A stretch of DNA of 64,000 bases, taken from assembly GCA_016715405.1 (NCBI GenBank), contig JADKAE010000002.1:620001-684000 (forward strand), read 5' to 3'. The position numbers were made by a program, and so were the translations under genes. Shown piece by piece: positions 55,334 to 64,000 of the stretch; position 1 is the first letter of the stretch, and the number at the start of each line of letters is the position of its first letter. The notes beneath the pieces are model-generated. The model was not told where the DNA came from. It did no database searches and saw only the letters and a list, made by a program, of their open reading frames with translations. Origin of the DNA: Saprospiraceae bacterium. GTDB taxonomy: Bacteria > Bacteroidota > Bacteroidia > Chitinophagales > Saprospiraceae.

Positions 55334-55726
55334 ATGGATAACAATCAAAATGTCATACAGAATCGACAAAAGTATTTTTGGCTCGGTAAAAAACTCGAGG
55401 AAGAAAACGCCTTATTAGAGGCAATCGAGGCATACATCACCTATTCTGAGCATCTTTCAGAGAGCGACCAGCATATTCCTCATCAATGGATCGCAGATAT
55501 TTATGATAAGTTAGGTGAGTTAGAAAAATCGCTAATCTATCTTGAAAAATATGCTATCGGTTGTTCCTCACCTGTTGCTGCCGAGGTGTATAAAAAGATC
55601 GGAGATAAATATTTAACAATCAGCCAAACAGAAAAGGCGATTTTATATTATGAAAAGGCGATTGAAAACAACAATAGCATAGGAATCAAGAAAAAATTAG
55701 AAGAATTAAAGACCGGCCTTTTATGA
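55334..55726 (+). CDS. Small TPR-like helical protein
   Basis: 130 residues. Two to three TPR-type helix pairs (KLEEENALLEAIEAYITYSE, IADIYDKLGELEKSLIYLEK, KIGDKYLTISQTEKAILYYE). No signal peptide. The stop overlaps the next start (ATGA), so the two are translationally coupled. Specific function is unknown. A chaperone- or scaffold-like partner of the TerB/BRCT protein is a guess. Confidence 0.7.
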   Translation: MDNNQNVIQNRQKYFWLGKKLEEENALLEAIEAYITYSEHLSESDQHIPHQWIADIYDKLGELEKSLIYLEKYAIGCSSPVAAEVYKKIGDKYLTISQTEKAILYYEKAIENNNSIGIKKKLEELKTGLL

Positions 55727-56633
55727 AAAAGCTAGATGAATCAAGCTATCGCCAATATACTGGCAAAAGCGAAGCTCATAAGGCATTCAACTCGCTTAGA
55801 GGAATAATTGAAGGTATTGTGTTAGATGCCAAAATCAATCAAAAAGAGATTCTTGAATTGGATAAGTGGTGTGATAATCACCAATTTTTGGCAGTTAGGA
55901 ACCCGTTTAATGATCTGATCACAAATATCCAAGTAATAATCAGTGACAATGAAATTACAGAGGAAGAAATTAATGACATGAAGTGGCTATGCGATAAATT
56001 CGCATACGGTTTTGACTATTACGATGACTTCACTTCCGACCTCCAAGTTTTACAAGGCATTTGCCATGGAATCCTCGCGGATGGCATTCTTAAAGACGAC
56101 GAAATTATTTCATTAAAAAATGGTTAAAAGATAATTCACATTTGTCAACTTATTATCCATACGATGAAATTTCAATTTTAATTTCAGAAGTATTATCTGA
56201 CAATGTGATAGATGAAAACGAAAGAAAGTTGTTGAAGAAATACTTTAGTGAATTTGTCAGATTAAGCGATACTGAACTACAGGAACAAATCAAAGAAGAA
56301 ATAAAAAATATAAATATTGGGGGAATATGTAGCAAGGTTTCAAATATTGTATTTACAGATAATCAATTCTGCTTTACAGGTACTTCAAGCCGAGCATCAA
56401 GAAGCGTCATCGCTCAATTGATAGAAGAGCGCGGAGGAAAATTCGTAAATTCTATCTCCAACCAGACAAATTATCTCATTGTGGGGGATGATGGTAATCC
56501 TTGTTGGGCTTATGCATGTTATGGAAGAAAAGTTGAAAAAGCTATTGAATTGAGAAAAGAAGGAGTACCTATCCTCATTGTACATGAGAATGACTTTTGG
56601 CGGGAGATTGATGTTGTTATTATTGAAAAATAG
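55723..56633 (+). CDS. TerB-like / BRCT domain protein (frameshifted)
   Basis: About 303 residues. The N-terminal 200 are helical, with acidic EF-like turns typical of TerB-type domains (ISDNEITEEEINDMKWL, ADGILKDDEIISL, LSDNVIDENERKLLKKYF). The C-terminal 90 residues are a BRCT domain (NQFCFTGTSSRASRSVIAQ, then ERGGKFVNSISNQTNYLIVG) close to those of NAD-dependent DNA ligase and PARP-like proteins. One A missing from the A run near 56115 separates ISLK from KWLKDN. Such TerB-BRCT proteins appear in mobile or defence regions. The function here is unknown. Confidence 0.75.
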
Positions 56634-56804
56634 CGCTTTTTACCTTATCCAGACTTCGATAAAAATTATTTTTTATAGCAATGAAGTCAGGTTAAACCTG
56701 ATTTAAAGGATATGAAACATAATTATATTCTATTCACTGTGTCCTCTTCTCCTAAGTAGCTCAGCATTTGTTTCAGGCAGCTGGGATAGATCTCCTTCAA
56801 GGAT

Positions 56805-56925
56805 TATTACGACCAAGTTCATCAAAACGGCGTTGCTCTGTGAACCGCCGTATACCAGGTCGGCACGTATTATAGTGTGAGGGGACTGCTTTCATTACGG
56901 TTAACTTCTCCCTTCTCAAATTTGC
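56805..56925 (+). other. Possible group II intron 3' end remnant
   Basis: CTCTGTGAACCGCCGTATACC and GCACGTA...AGTGTGAGGGGACT resemble the conserved GAACCGCCGTATAC / GTACGGTGGTGTGAGAGG segment near the 3' end of bacterial group II introns, with TTAACTTCTCCCTT as the closing strand. No reverse transcriptase gene is found nearby. The region is otherwise gene-free (56634-56933). Confidence 0.35.
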
Positions 56926-56933
56926 GCATATTA

Positions 56934-57702
56934 TTAAATCTTCGATATACAAATAATACAAATTGATATTAATATAAACATCAGAATTGAACCTATTAAC
57001 ATTATCAAACTAAAATATCTTTCAATATATTCTAATATTTTTTTGATTTTATTTTTTTGATTTTCACTTTCTACGCTATTCTCTTCAGCGGAAACATCAT
57101 CTGTATTATTACTAGATGCCATTTGAAATATTTGGGAATATCTTTGGAATATTTCTTCTATCTTTTTTTGTTCATCACTAAACAGATCTGAATTATTCAT
57201 AAAAGATTCTTCTGAAGGGTCCGGGGATTTTTTATTTACGCCTATTCTATTAACGACTTTTTCCTGAAATGCTTTAAACCCTTGATTTAGATATAGCAAT
57301 TCAGCAACTTCAATAGAAAAGGTTAGCCTTCGAATTGAATTAACATCCGTTGGCGTTATTTTTAACTCTTTAGTTTTTAATGCTATTTCTAGATTACTAG
57401 CAGGATCATGATAATCTTTCAAAAAGTTCAATATAAACCTTCTCATTGATATAGCATCATAACTAACTCGATTTACAATTTCATTATTTTTGATGCTGAG
57501 CCAAGCATACCTTCCACCGCCTTCTAGTTCTGTTAAAATTATATATATAAAATTGTCTTTCGAAAAAGAAAATTCTTCAAATAATTTCAAAACCTCTTTT
57601 ATGAAGTCGAAAAGCCTTTTAAGAATATCCCTCCGCTTCGAACGCCCTTTTTCAGGAGCCTCTAGTATATAATCAAAATCAATGTTGTTATAAATTTTTC
57701 AC
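56934..57702 (-). CDS. Unrecognised tail-anchored membrane protein, partner of EAD11 gene
   Basis: About 256 residues if started at the GTG at 57702, which overlaps the upstream stop (TAGTG). One base seems missing near 57688, so in the current sequence the frame is clean only from a TTG at 57590. A soluble N-terminal part (LKRLFDFIKEVLKLFEEFSF, ILTELEGGGRYAWLSIKNN, MRRFILNFLKDYHDP) is followed by an acidic linker and one C-terminal membrane helix (FSLIMLIGSILMFILISICI). I do not recognise the family. Coupling to the EAD11-like gene suggests a two-component sensor/effector pair. Confidence 0.6.
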
Positions 57703-58653
57703 TAAGCTAGTATGAGCTGACGAAACACATATTCAAGAGAATTATTTAATGTAGAGCTGTATTGATCAAGATTTATTGCACGAAGCAAATACAACCTAAG
57801 TCTATCAAATTTAGAGCTATCTTTATTGACTAATACTTGATTTACTATTTTAGATGCTAAATGTGTATCAAGGAAAGACAAAGCCGTATACTCATATATC
57901 ATGCTATTATCATATCCTGTTTCAATTCTTATTTTATTCACATAATTTAATGACATTCCTGGATTTCCACTTAAGTATTCTTCTTCCCATAATAGCAAAT
58001 ATGTTCTATAGTTTTCATTGGCAATTTTAATATCATTAAAATATTCAGAAATATTTATAGTTGGCTTCAATGATGGCGGCTTGTAATAGAAGTTTTTTTC
58101 GGTCAAAGCGCGTTCAAAGAATTTTTCAGGAAAATCGTTTTTAAAAAATGAAACATTAATTCTATCAAAAAATTCTAAAAAATTATTCTTTAATCCCTCT
58201 AAACTGAATACTAATTCATTAAGACTATCTTCATCAAGATTTCCTAAAATCAAATTTTCTTCTTGAATTTGTTTGAGTTCTTGTTCCAAACTTGTCAATT
58301 TGATGTTCATTGCCTTCACTTAAACACGCCTTAGCAATATCAAAAGCTCGATTTAAGTCATGATTTGCTTCATATTTAATGCGATTTCTAACAAGTTCGA
58401 AATCTGCTGGTAGATCCCTGATTAACTCTGCAAGCCCTGAAGCTATTTCATTATATTTAATACTAATTAATCTATCTTCTTGAGTGTTTTGAATCCTCTG
58501 TTTTTTGGCTTCAAAAAATCTTCTAGATAGAAGTGATATAGCCAAAGAATAATCTTGAGTAATTACAAGACATTTTGAAGCGATGATTGCATCTTCAATT
58601 TTACTTTGAGCAATTAAAGTTCCAATTTTCCTATGTATTTCTCCTGTATTCAA
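57702..58653 (-). CDS. EAD11-like domain protein (frameshifted)
   Basis: About 317 residues. Residues 1-85 match the effector-associated domain 11 pattern: GEIHRKIGTLIAQSKIEDAI, SLAISLLSRRFFEAKKQR, LISIKYNEIASGLAELIRDL. The remainder is helical, with a coiled-coil-like stretch (DKLEQELKQIQEENLILG) and a C-terminal helical domain. One T too many near 58287 splits HQIDK from LEQELKQIQ. EADs are adaptor domains that link effectors in predicted prokaryotic conflict systems, but no effector domain is recognisable here. Composition is AT-rich. Confidence 0.65.
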
Positions 58654-59304
58654 GCAATTTTTTTTAATTGAGCCGAACGATCCGACTACGTGATGGTGGA
58701 GCGATTAGCGCCACTGGACGTGTCATTCCCATTAAGTTAGGCTCCCGGGCAATTTGAGAAACAGCACAAGAGGAGGATAGTCGTGAAAATTCCCCTCCTC
58801 ATGAATAGCCCCCTTCGCACTTATCTTATAGCCTTACGGCAATTTCCTTAAGTCATAAAGCGATCGCCTCAACAATATTTTCGCCGGCCGGGCAAAGACA
58901 TAACCCCCACGCGCATCCTTCACCTGGGGCGGATCGTCTGACTTATTATTACATACGCTGATTATACCGCACGTAGTCAAGCCATCTGAATGACTTTCCC
59001 CGCTTTGAAGTATTATAGCGAGCCAAAGCTTTGACTGTGCACAAATCCCGCCAGCGCGAGGTATAAAAATACGCTTTTCGTGGAACTTGACCAATTTTTT
59101 CCGTGGATAAGCACGGGCAAGTCTCTCCACCCAAAGTGCCCTGGTGCATGTCAGCAAACTATGGCTCGAGGACTTTTTCCGGCATTTGATTCAAACCATG
59201 GAGCCTGTCAGACCCGGTGCGCCTGTACACTTCCCCCTGTTAGCAACCACGAAGAAGTAGAAAAAAGAGTATTTTTCCACCTTCAAATCGTGAAACATGC
59301 GTAA
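58654..59304. other. Gene-poor region before the IS3 element
   Basis: No convincing gene. GAGGAGG / CCTCCTC (58771-58800) could be a terminator. A 107-codon minus-strand frame (58834-59157, for example LARAYPRKKLVKFHEKRIFI) may be an insertion-sequence remnant, but I cannot assign it. Composition is higher in G+C than the flanking AT-rich genes. Confidence 0.4.
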
Positions 59305-59341
59305 GTGCATAATCCGGCGCAAAGTGGCCGGAATTATGCAC
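59305..59341 (+). promoter_or_regulatory. Hairpin overlapping the IS3 orfA start
   Basis: GTGCATAATCCGGC (59305-59318) pairs with GCCGGAATTATGCAC (59327-59341) with one bulged base. The first codon of the open frame (GTG) is the first base of the stem. IS elements commonly use such structures to damp transposase translation from read-through mRNA. Confidence 0.6.
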
Positions 59342-59634
59342 GTAAGAGCACAATCAGTAAAACACAACGTTTGGAGATATTGGCCAAATGGGATGCCGTG
59401 GCCAATGTAGATGACTTATGCCGGACGTATCAGATCAGCGCGGCTACTCTTTACAATTGGAGGAAAGCCAAAGCAGAAGATGAAGATGAGACCAAACGCC
59501 GGCTCAAAGAGTTGGAGACAGAAAACACCCGGCTTAAAAAGATGTACGCCGAGCTGAGTATCGATCACGGGGTTCTCAAAGATGGGTACGAGATGTTAAA
59601 AAAATGGCAAGCCCAGGACGCCAAGAAGAAATGA
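59305..59634 (+). CDS. IS3-family transposase OrfA
   Basis: 109 residues from a GTG. Helix-turn-helix (RLEILAKWDAVANVDDLCRT, YQISAATLYNWRKAKAED) followed by a leucine-zipper-like helix (KRRLKELETENTRLKKMY), the standard OrfA layout that binds terminal repeats. An A7 run (TTAAAAAAATGG, 59597-59606) near the end is a candidate programmed -1 frameshift site for an OrfAB fusion. Its stop overlaps the OrfB start (ATGA). Confidence 0.82.
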   Translation: MHNPAQSGRNYARKSTISKTQRLEILAKWDAVANVDDLCRTYQISAATLYNWRKAKAEDEDETKRRLKELETENTRLKKMYAELSIDHGVLKDGYEMLKKWQAQDAKKK

Positions 59635-59890
59635 TCGACTTGTGCAAGGAACGATCCGGCGGCAGCGTACGACGCAGTTGCCGCGTGCTGGGCTTACGCC
59701 GACAGACATACTACCGGCGCAAACAGGGTTTTCGCATAGAGGAGCGCGACAAAGAGCTTATCGAGCTGCTGCACGGGGTGACCAAGCGCTTCATTGCATG
59801 GGGTTTCTGAATGGTGTTCTATTACCTTCGCTGTAATGGCTATACTTGGAAGCACAAGCGAGTTTATCGTGTTTGGAAGCACCTCCGGAA
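59631..59890 (+). pseudogene. IS3-family transposase OrfB, truncated with in-frame stop
   Basis: MIDLCKERSGGSVRRSCRVL and LRRQTYYRRKQGF are the OrfB N-terminal helical part. Then VTKRFIAWGF is followed by TGA where relatives have Trp, and the frame continues as MVFYYLRCNGYTWKHKRVYR before homology ends. The DDE catalytic domain is missing, so the element cannot move on its own. Confidence 0.78.
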
Positions 59891-60170
59891 TAGGGGGGTC
59901 AGATACTCCGGAATATACAAAAAAAGCAAATGAAAGAACAGCGACGGCACACCCACCTGTTTCTCCAATTGATTCAATTTTCATTCTCGGAATTGAGCCT
60001 TCAACGGCAGGTGATTTTTTAAACAACGCAAAAATAAGCGTAGTTAAAATGCCCCCGACAATATTCCAAAAAAATCTCGCCCGGTGAGTATGATTTCCAT
60101 ATTTCGTGAATATAATCCATTGCATACAACTTTTAGTGCAAGAAACTTTGAATACAAAGAAGGAAAGCAT
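59883..60170 (-). pseudogene. Unrecognised two-helix membrane protein, truncated by the IS
   Basis: Open minus frame encoding RARFFWNIVGGILTTLIFAL, a short strand-rich loop (EGSIPRMKIESIGETGG) and VAVLSFAFFVYSGV. It has the form of a small membrane protein. Its 3' end runs into the IS3 remnant, so the original C-terminus is lost. Start uncertain (60125 or 60170). Confidence 0.4.
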
Positions 60171-60521
60171 TTTTGAAAAATAATAATTTGACCTGATTGG
60201 TTACAGAATATAATCGTTAAGATTGGCTTTCTCTTCTCGCAAACTTTGTTCAGAGATCAAAACAAAACAGCCAAATGATGAATACATCTTTGGAGAGTTT
60301 TAATTTTATATCACGCAGCTTCAATTTACAATAACCAAACGCTTCATCATTTTTACAAAGTGTTCTATAAATCCTGAAAAACACGTGCCGAGGGTGCGCT
60401 ACTAACCGGACGTAAAGATAGAAAAAATGTTAAGGATGTAATTAAAGAAGGTGTCGTATTCGATAGCATTTAGTACCAAACACCCAAACCATTAAAATAT
60501 CGGGTTACTATATATAAAGAA
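60171..60521. other. AT-rich gene-free stretch
   Basis: No ORF with family signal, no terminator-like T run, no repeat. It separates the IS3 debris from the helicase gene end. Confidence 0.4.
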
Positions 60522-63500
60522 TTAACATTTTATGACTTTCCATTTATCAGTTGTAGGGACTCTTTCAAGATAATAGCCATTATTTTGGTCAATCCCTTTA
60601 AATAAATCTCTTTTATCTTCTCTTACTTTTACAAATTCAGAATAGTCATTTGAGGATAAGTACAAACTATCAAGGTTTTCTCTAAAATATAGTTTGTCTG
60701 TCTTGACTTTGGCAATGATGAATAAAGGAAATTTGCTTATGTCAACTTCATTACTTATTTTCTGTATAGTAAAAATATTCAACCATTGTTGAGTATCTGA
60801 TGAACACAAACCTTTCAACAAATTCTTTTGTTCAATTATAGTATCTTTTATCGTATCCAAACTTTCCGATTCTAACCCTATATCTAAATGAGTACTTATT
60901 TCAAATGCCGAAACTCTTGAGCTTACACCATAAAAAACTTTTGCAGATAAAACATTCGGCAATCCCAATTCTGTTATGACTGCTAAATCTTCATAAAATT
61001 CAGATTTATCAATTAACTCAAAATTTAATAAACCTTTGGCAACGGCATTTAACACCAAGGAACTGTTGGCCAAAGTATTTAGAGCAAAAGTAATTAGCCT
61101 TATTGATCCTAATTCTTTTACAATTTCAAAATAAGAAGCCCCAGATAGCCATAATCTTTTGCTGCGGCACTATTTTGGGGTGCAAGCATTGGAAACTTAT
61201 CATTCGGCAATGAATTCATTAGTACCTCTACTTCAGATAACGCTGTAATATAATCCCCGATATTTTTTTTCTGTTATAGAAAATTTTTCAAAAATATTAA
61301 TAAAACTCGGCATTAAATTTTTCAATTTCAAACTCGCTCTAAAGGGCATTCCTGTATTAATAAAATTTTTCCAGTTTTGAAACTCACCCGCTTGCTCCAT
61401 TATCAATTTATTTCTTTCTTTCAAATACCGTAATAAAGGTTCAGCATTATAATCAGCATTATTTCTGGCTTGAATAAATGCTAAAGATTGACGGAAGAAA
61501 TTGTCAATCCATTCTGAAGGATCAGAGTCCGATATAGATACCTTCTTATAATCTAAGGCTAGTGTATCGTCAATCAAATCTAATTTGCTTTGTAGTCTAT
61601 CAAATTCTCAGTTTTAGAAATCGGGCAATCATCAACATCTTCATAATTCTCGGCAATAAGTTGTAGGAGTAAGTCTAACTTTATATCATATTCATTTGAG
61701 ATTACTTCAAGGTCAACTATCATTTGTAAAATACCACTCTGTACGGGATTATATGTAACTGCATTTAAGTAGTAATTTGCTAATTCTTTCTCACTGCTGT
61801 TTTTCCATGCTTCTTTACTTTGGTCAATCGCAAAAAGCACTTTCCCTTCACTATCAATAAATGCCCTACCTGCTCTTCCAACAATGTTCCAAAATCAGCA
61901 ATTGATATTCTTTTAGAATAATCCCAGGGTTTTCTAACCAAACATCACCAATAATGACAGTAGAGACCTAAATTAACACCTTGGGCTAAGGTTGTTGTAG
62001 AAATAATGACATTGGGATTTCCATCCCTCATTAGCCTTTCAAGGTGTATCTTAACTTCTTGTGGGAGCTTACCACATGGCATAAATACCTTTTTTGCAAG
62101 CATTACATATTCATGGTCTTCACCAAAAGCCTGCTTTGCGGATAAATAATAACTTTCCCATACCTTTTCATTTTCCCAAACGTGTTCCAATTGAGCTTCA
62201 TTTATTGCGTAAAGAACTTCTCTTGCCAATGATAAAATTAAATTAGTCCTTCCATAAAAATGAGTACTGAACCATTTTCATAGTTTTACAGCAGTTGCAG
62301 CTATTGCTTGTTCGCTTACTATTTGGAAAACACTGTTTTCTTTGTCCTAAGATAGGCGTTTGATTAACAAAATTATAGTTCCATGTTTCAGGCTCTTCGT
62401 TTCTCCAGTTTAAATTAACTCCCCTACCTGTAAATTCTAATGTCCCAAGTCTCCTAGTAGAAGGTCTCCAATCATCTCTGATAACACTATCTTTATTATG
62501 CGAAACCCATTCCGCTATGTCTTCAGCATTAAAGGAAGTACTGACAGAAAGGAACTAAAAACCTGCAGAGTTACTCTCGATATGGTGGCGAAGTTCTTCA
62601 TAAAACATTTCAATTGATATTAATCTATCATCATTTCCTAGCAAGTGCCCTTCATCAATAATTACTAGTTTTATTTTGTTTGCTAATTCTTCATTACCTC
62701 TTATAATTGCCTTGGCTTTTTCAGGTGTTACTATCAAGATTCTTGAACCCTGAATTAACATCTCATCAATCTTTGTGAATTGGCTACCACCATAAATATG
62801 TGAAATTTGGAACCCCAAATTAGTAAAAGTTCTATCAAGAGTTTGTTCTACTTCAAAAGCTAATGACTTAAAAGGAGCGATATATAAAATAATGCTTTCC
62901 TCGTTTTCAATAAGTGCATTAAATATTGCAATTTCAACCTTGTTTTTCCACTACTAGTTGGGAGACACACTACTACGAGGCTACTTAGTTCAGTACTTTT
63001 TTTTGCGGCGTTTCTTTGAGAAATGAATAATTCTACAACCGGAATAGGTTTGCGAAAAGCCAGACTTTTTATAAAAGCTCCAACTTGCAAATTTTGCCTG
63101 CTTGGAAAGAAAGGAGGTAATATCATCCATAAAGATGATCTATTTAGACCTCCTGTAATAATTTTAAACAAACGGATACACCACCAAAGAGAAGGTTCTT
63201 TCTCTACCTGAAGCAAATCTAATAAGTCAGAAAGAATTTCTTTAGACATATTTAGACTATCTTCGTTTCCCGTGAAAAAATAATCAAGTATGTAAGCAAT
63301 TGATTTGGCACATAAGAAAGTCCATACTTTAGTATTAATATCTGATTCTTCTGTGTCCGTTATATTAATCCTTTGTGGTATGTAATTTGAGTCTATAAGT
63401 ATAGAAACAATATGTTTACTTAAACTATCAAAATCTTTTCTTAAAAGAAGGCAAACAGTTTTTCTAGCGGGAGTCTCAATTTCAACTTCTTTGAGTATTA

Positions 63501-63867
63501 CAAATGCTCTTGAATACTCGTATGCTGAATAAAACGCAATAGATGAAGCTAAAATATAGTATTTACTGTGTAACTCTCTGTTTTCGATTGGTTTATGATT
63601 GAATTCTAACAATTCCGCCCCTTTTTTTAGTGAGCCAATTGCTTCTAAAATTGATTCTCCTTCTGCCAAATAACAGCCAACGGTTAGGTAGGAAAATGCA
63701 ATTTGATTGAGTCGTTCAGATAGACGACTTGTATAGTCTGGAAAATTTTGCTGTAACTCCTCTACATTAAATAAAATATAGCGAGATTTTCCTTGGGCAA
63801 TAAAATTTTGAATTATTTCATCGCTTTCAAGGTTTTGCAGAAATAATCTTGCTTCCTGTAAGTCCAT
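60522..63867 (-). pseudogene. Large SF2 (Ski2-like) helicase, heavily interrupted; HamB-like
   Basis: About 1100 residues if repaired. Helical/TPR-like N-terminus (EEIQ...LEAIGSLKKGAELLEFNHK), Walker A VVCLPTSSGKT, motif Ib-like ILIVTPEKAKAIIRG, Walker B VIIDEGHLLGNDDR, motif V ISTTTLAQGVNLG, motif VI NIVGRAGRAF, then a long C-terminal region. Reading pieces: 62860-63867, 62555-62818, 61945-62229, 61580-61840, 61233-61577, 60522-61073. Lesions include a lost A after the Walker A, an in-frame TAG near 62552 (GF*FLSVS), and several indels. Length, motif forms and the upstream short gene suggest Hachiman HamB, but this is inference. Either a true pseudogene or low-quality sequence near a contig end. 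Confidence 0.72.
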
Positions 63868-63876
63868 GATAAATTA

Positions 63877-64000
63877 TTAAAAAGTAAGAATGGATTTTAG
63901 GTTATTTATTGCTTCAGCCATTTGTTGATAAATAATTTCGCCAGCATACCTTATTGGTATTTCATGCAACTGTATTGCTTTAAAATTTTCTATTTCTTCA
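63877..64000 (-). CDS. C-terminal end of a gene upstream of the helicase (HamA candidate)
   Basis: The last 40 residues of a protein cut by the window edge (ENFKAIQLHEIPIRYAGEII, YQQMAEAINNLKSILTF). Nine bases separate its stop from the helicase ATG, so they form one operon. In Hachiman loci hamA (DUF1837) precedes hamB, so this may be HamA, but the visible piece is too short to identify. Confidence 0.4.
   Translation of the reverse strand, partial: EEIENFKAIQLHEIPIRYAGEIIYQQMAEAINNLKSILTF

Larger units (their letters stand above)
59297..59900 (+). mobile_element. IS3-family element, truncated
   Basis: Starts with the hairpin at 59305-59341 and carries orfA (59305-59634) and the first third of orfB. 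The element breaks off near 59885, where a minus-strand hydrophobic frame begins. No right terminal repeat or target duplication is visible. Confidence 0.75.

Overview
The window reads as a Bacteroidota chromosome fragment, most like the Saprospiraceae/Chitinophagales side of the phylum. Supporting features are many lipoproteins with the phylum's lipobox style, a type IX secretion protein (PorQ), a secreted FG-GAP protein with a C-terminal sorting domain, DUF5606 and DUF6913-like proteins, a fused alpha/beta E1 2-oxoacid dehydrogenase, and promoters of the TTTG-N19..21-TAnnTTTG type (for example 1512-1544). Many conserved genes carry a single-base indel in a homopolymer (xth, purH, pepD, pepF-like, dapA, accA and others). 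I read these mainly as assembly or base-calling errors, not decay.

Layout. 0-24 kb is core metabolism: xth, a GNAT protein, a probable small structured RNA (1551-1780), purH, a methionine-type aminotransferase, cinA, pepD, a beta-CASP metallo-hydrolase, a dienelactone hydrolase lipoprotein, fused E1, an M3 peptidase, a family 2 glycosyltransferase, M1 and M28 peptidases, thiL, dapA and accA. 24.2-32.1 kb is a foreign-looking cassette. A complete N-type (Na+-translocating type) ATPase operon, atpDCQRBEFAG, lies between two GIY-YIG endonuclease gene copies, each next to a tRNA-Asp-like sequence broken by CCCGAT/ATCGGG hairpins. 32-55 kb is envelope, secretion and signalling: serpin, PorQ, a YwqK-like lipoprotein, UDP-glucose dehydrogenase, a GH3/serine-hydrolase fusion translationally coupled to a membrane TPR protein, an EAD-like/TM/FGE-sulfatase protein, a LytTR/LytS two-component pair, an FG-GAP protein and two amidohydrolases. 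55-64 kb is AT-rich accessory DNA. It holds a TPR-like protein, a TerB-like/BRCT protein, an EAD11-like protein with a tail-anchored partner, a broken IS3 element, and a heavily interrupted SF2 helicase preceded by the tail of another gene. The last pair resembles the Hachiman (HamA/HamB) defence layout.

A striking feature of the window is a set of about 15 intergenic elements built the same way. Short tandem repeats of a 7-13 bp unit face an inverted, imperfect copy of the same unit, so each can fold into a long hairpin. Each site mostly uses its own unit sequence. They lie between genes at gene ends and starts, and in some places run into reading frames (43241-43347, 40211-40314, 48848-48864). 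G/C homopolymer tracts at 8985-9060, 24291-24600 and 36925-37020 look like sequencing breakdown at such structures.
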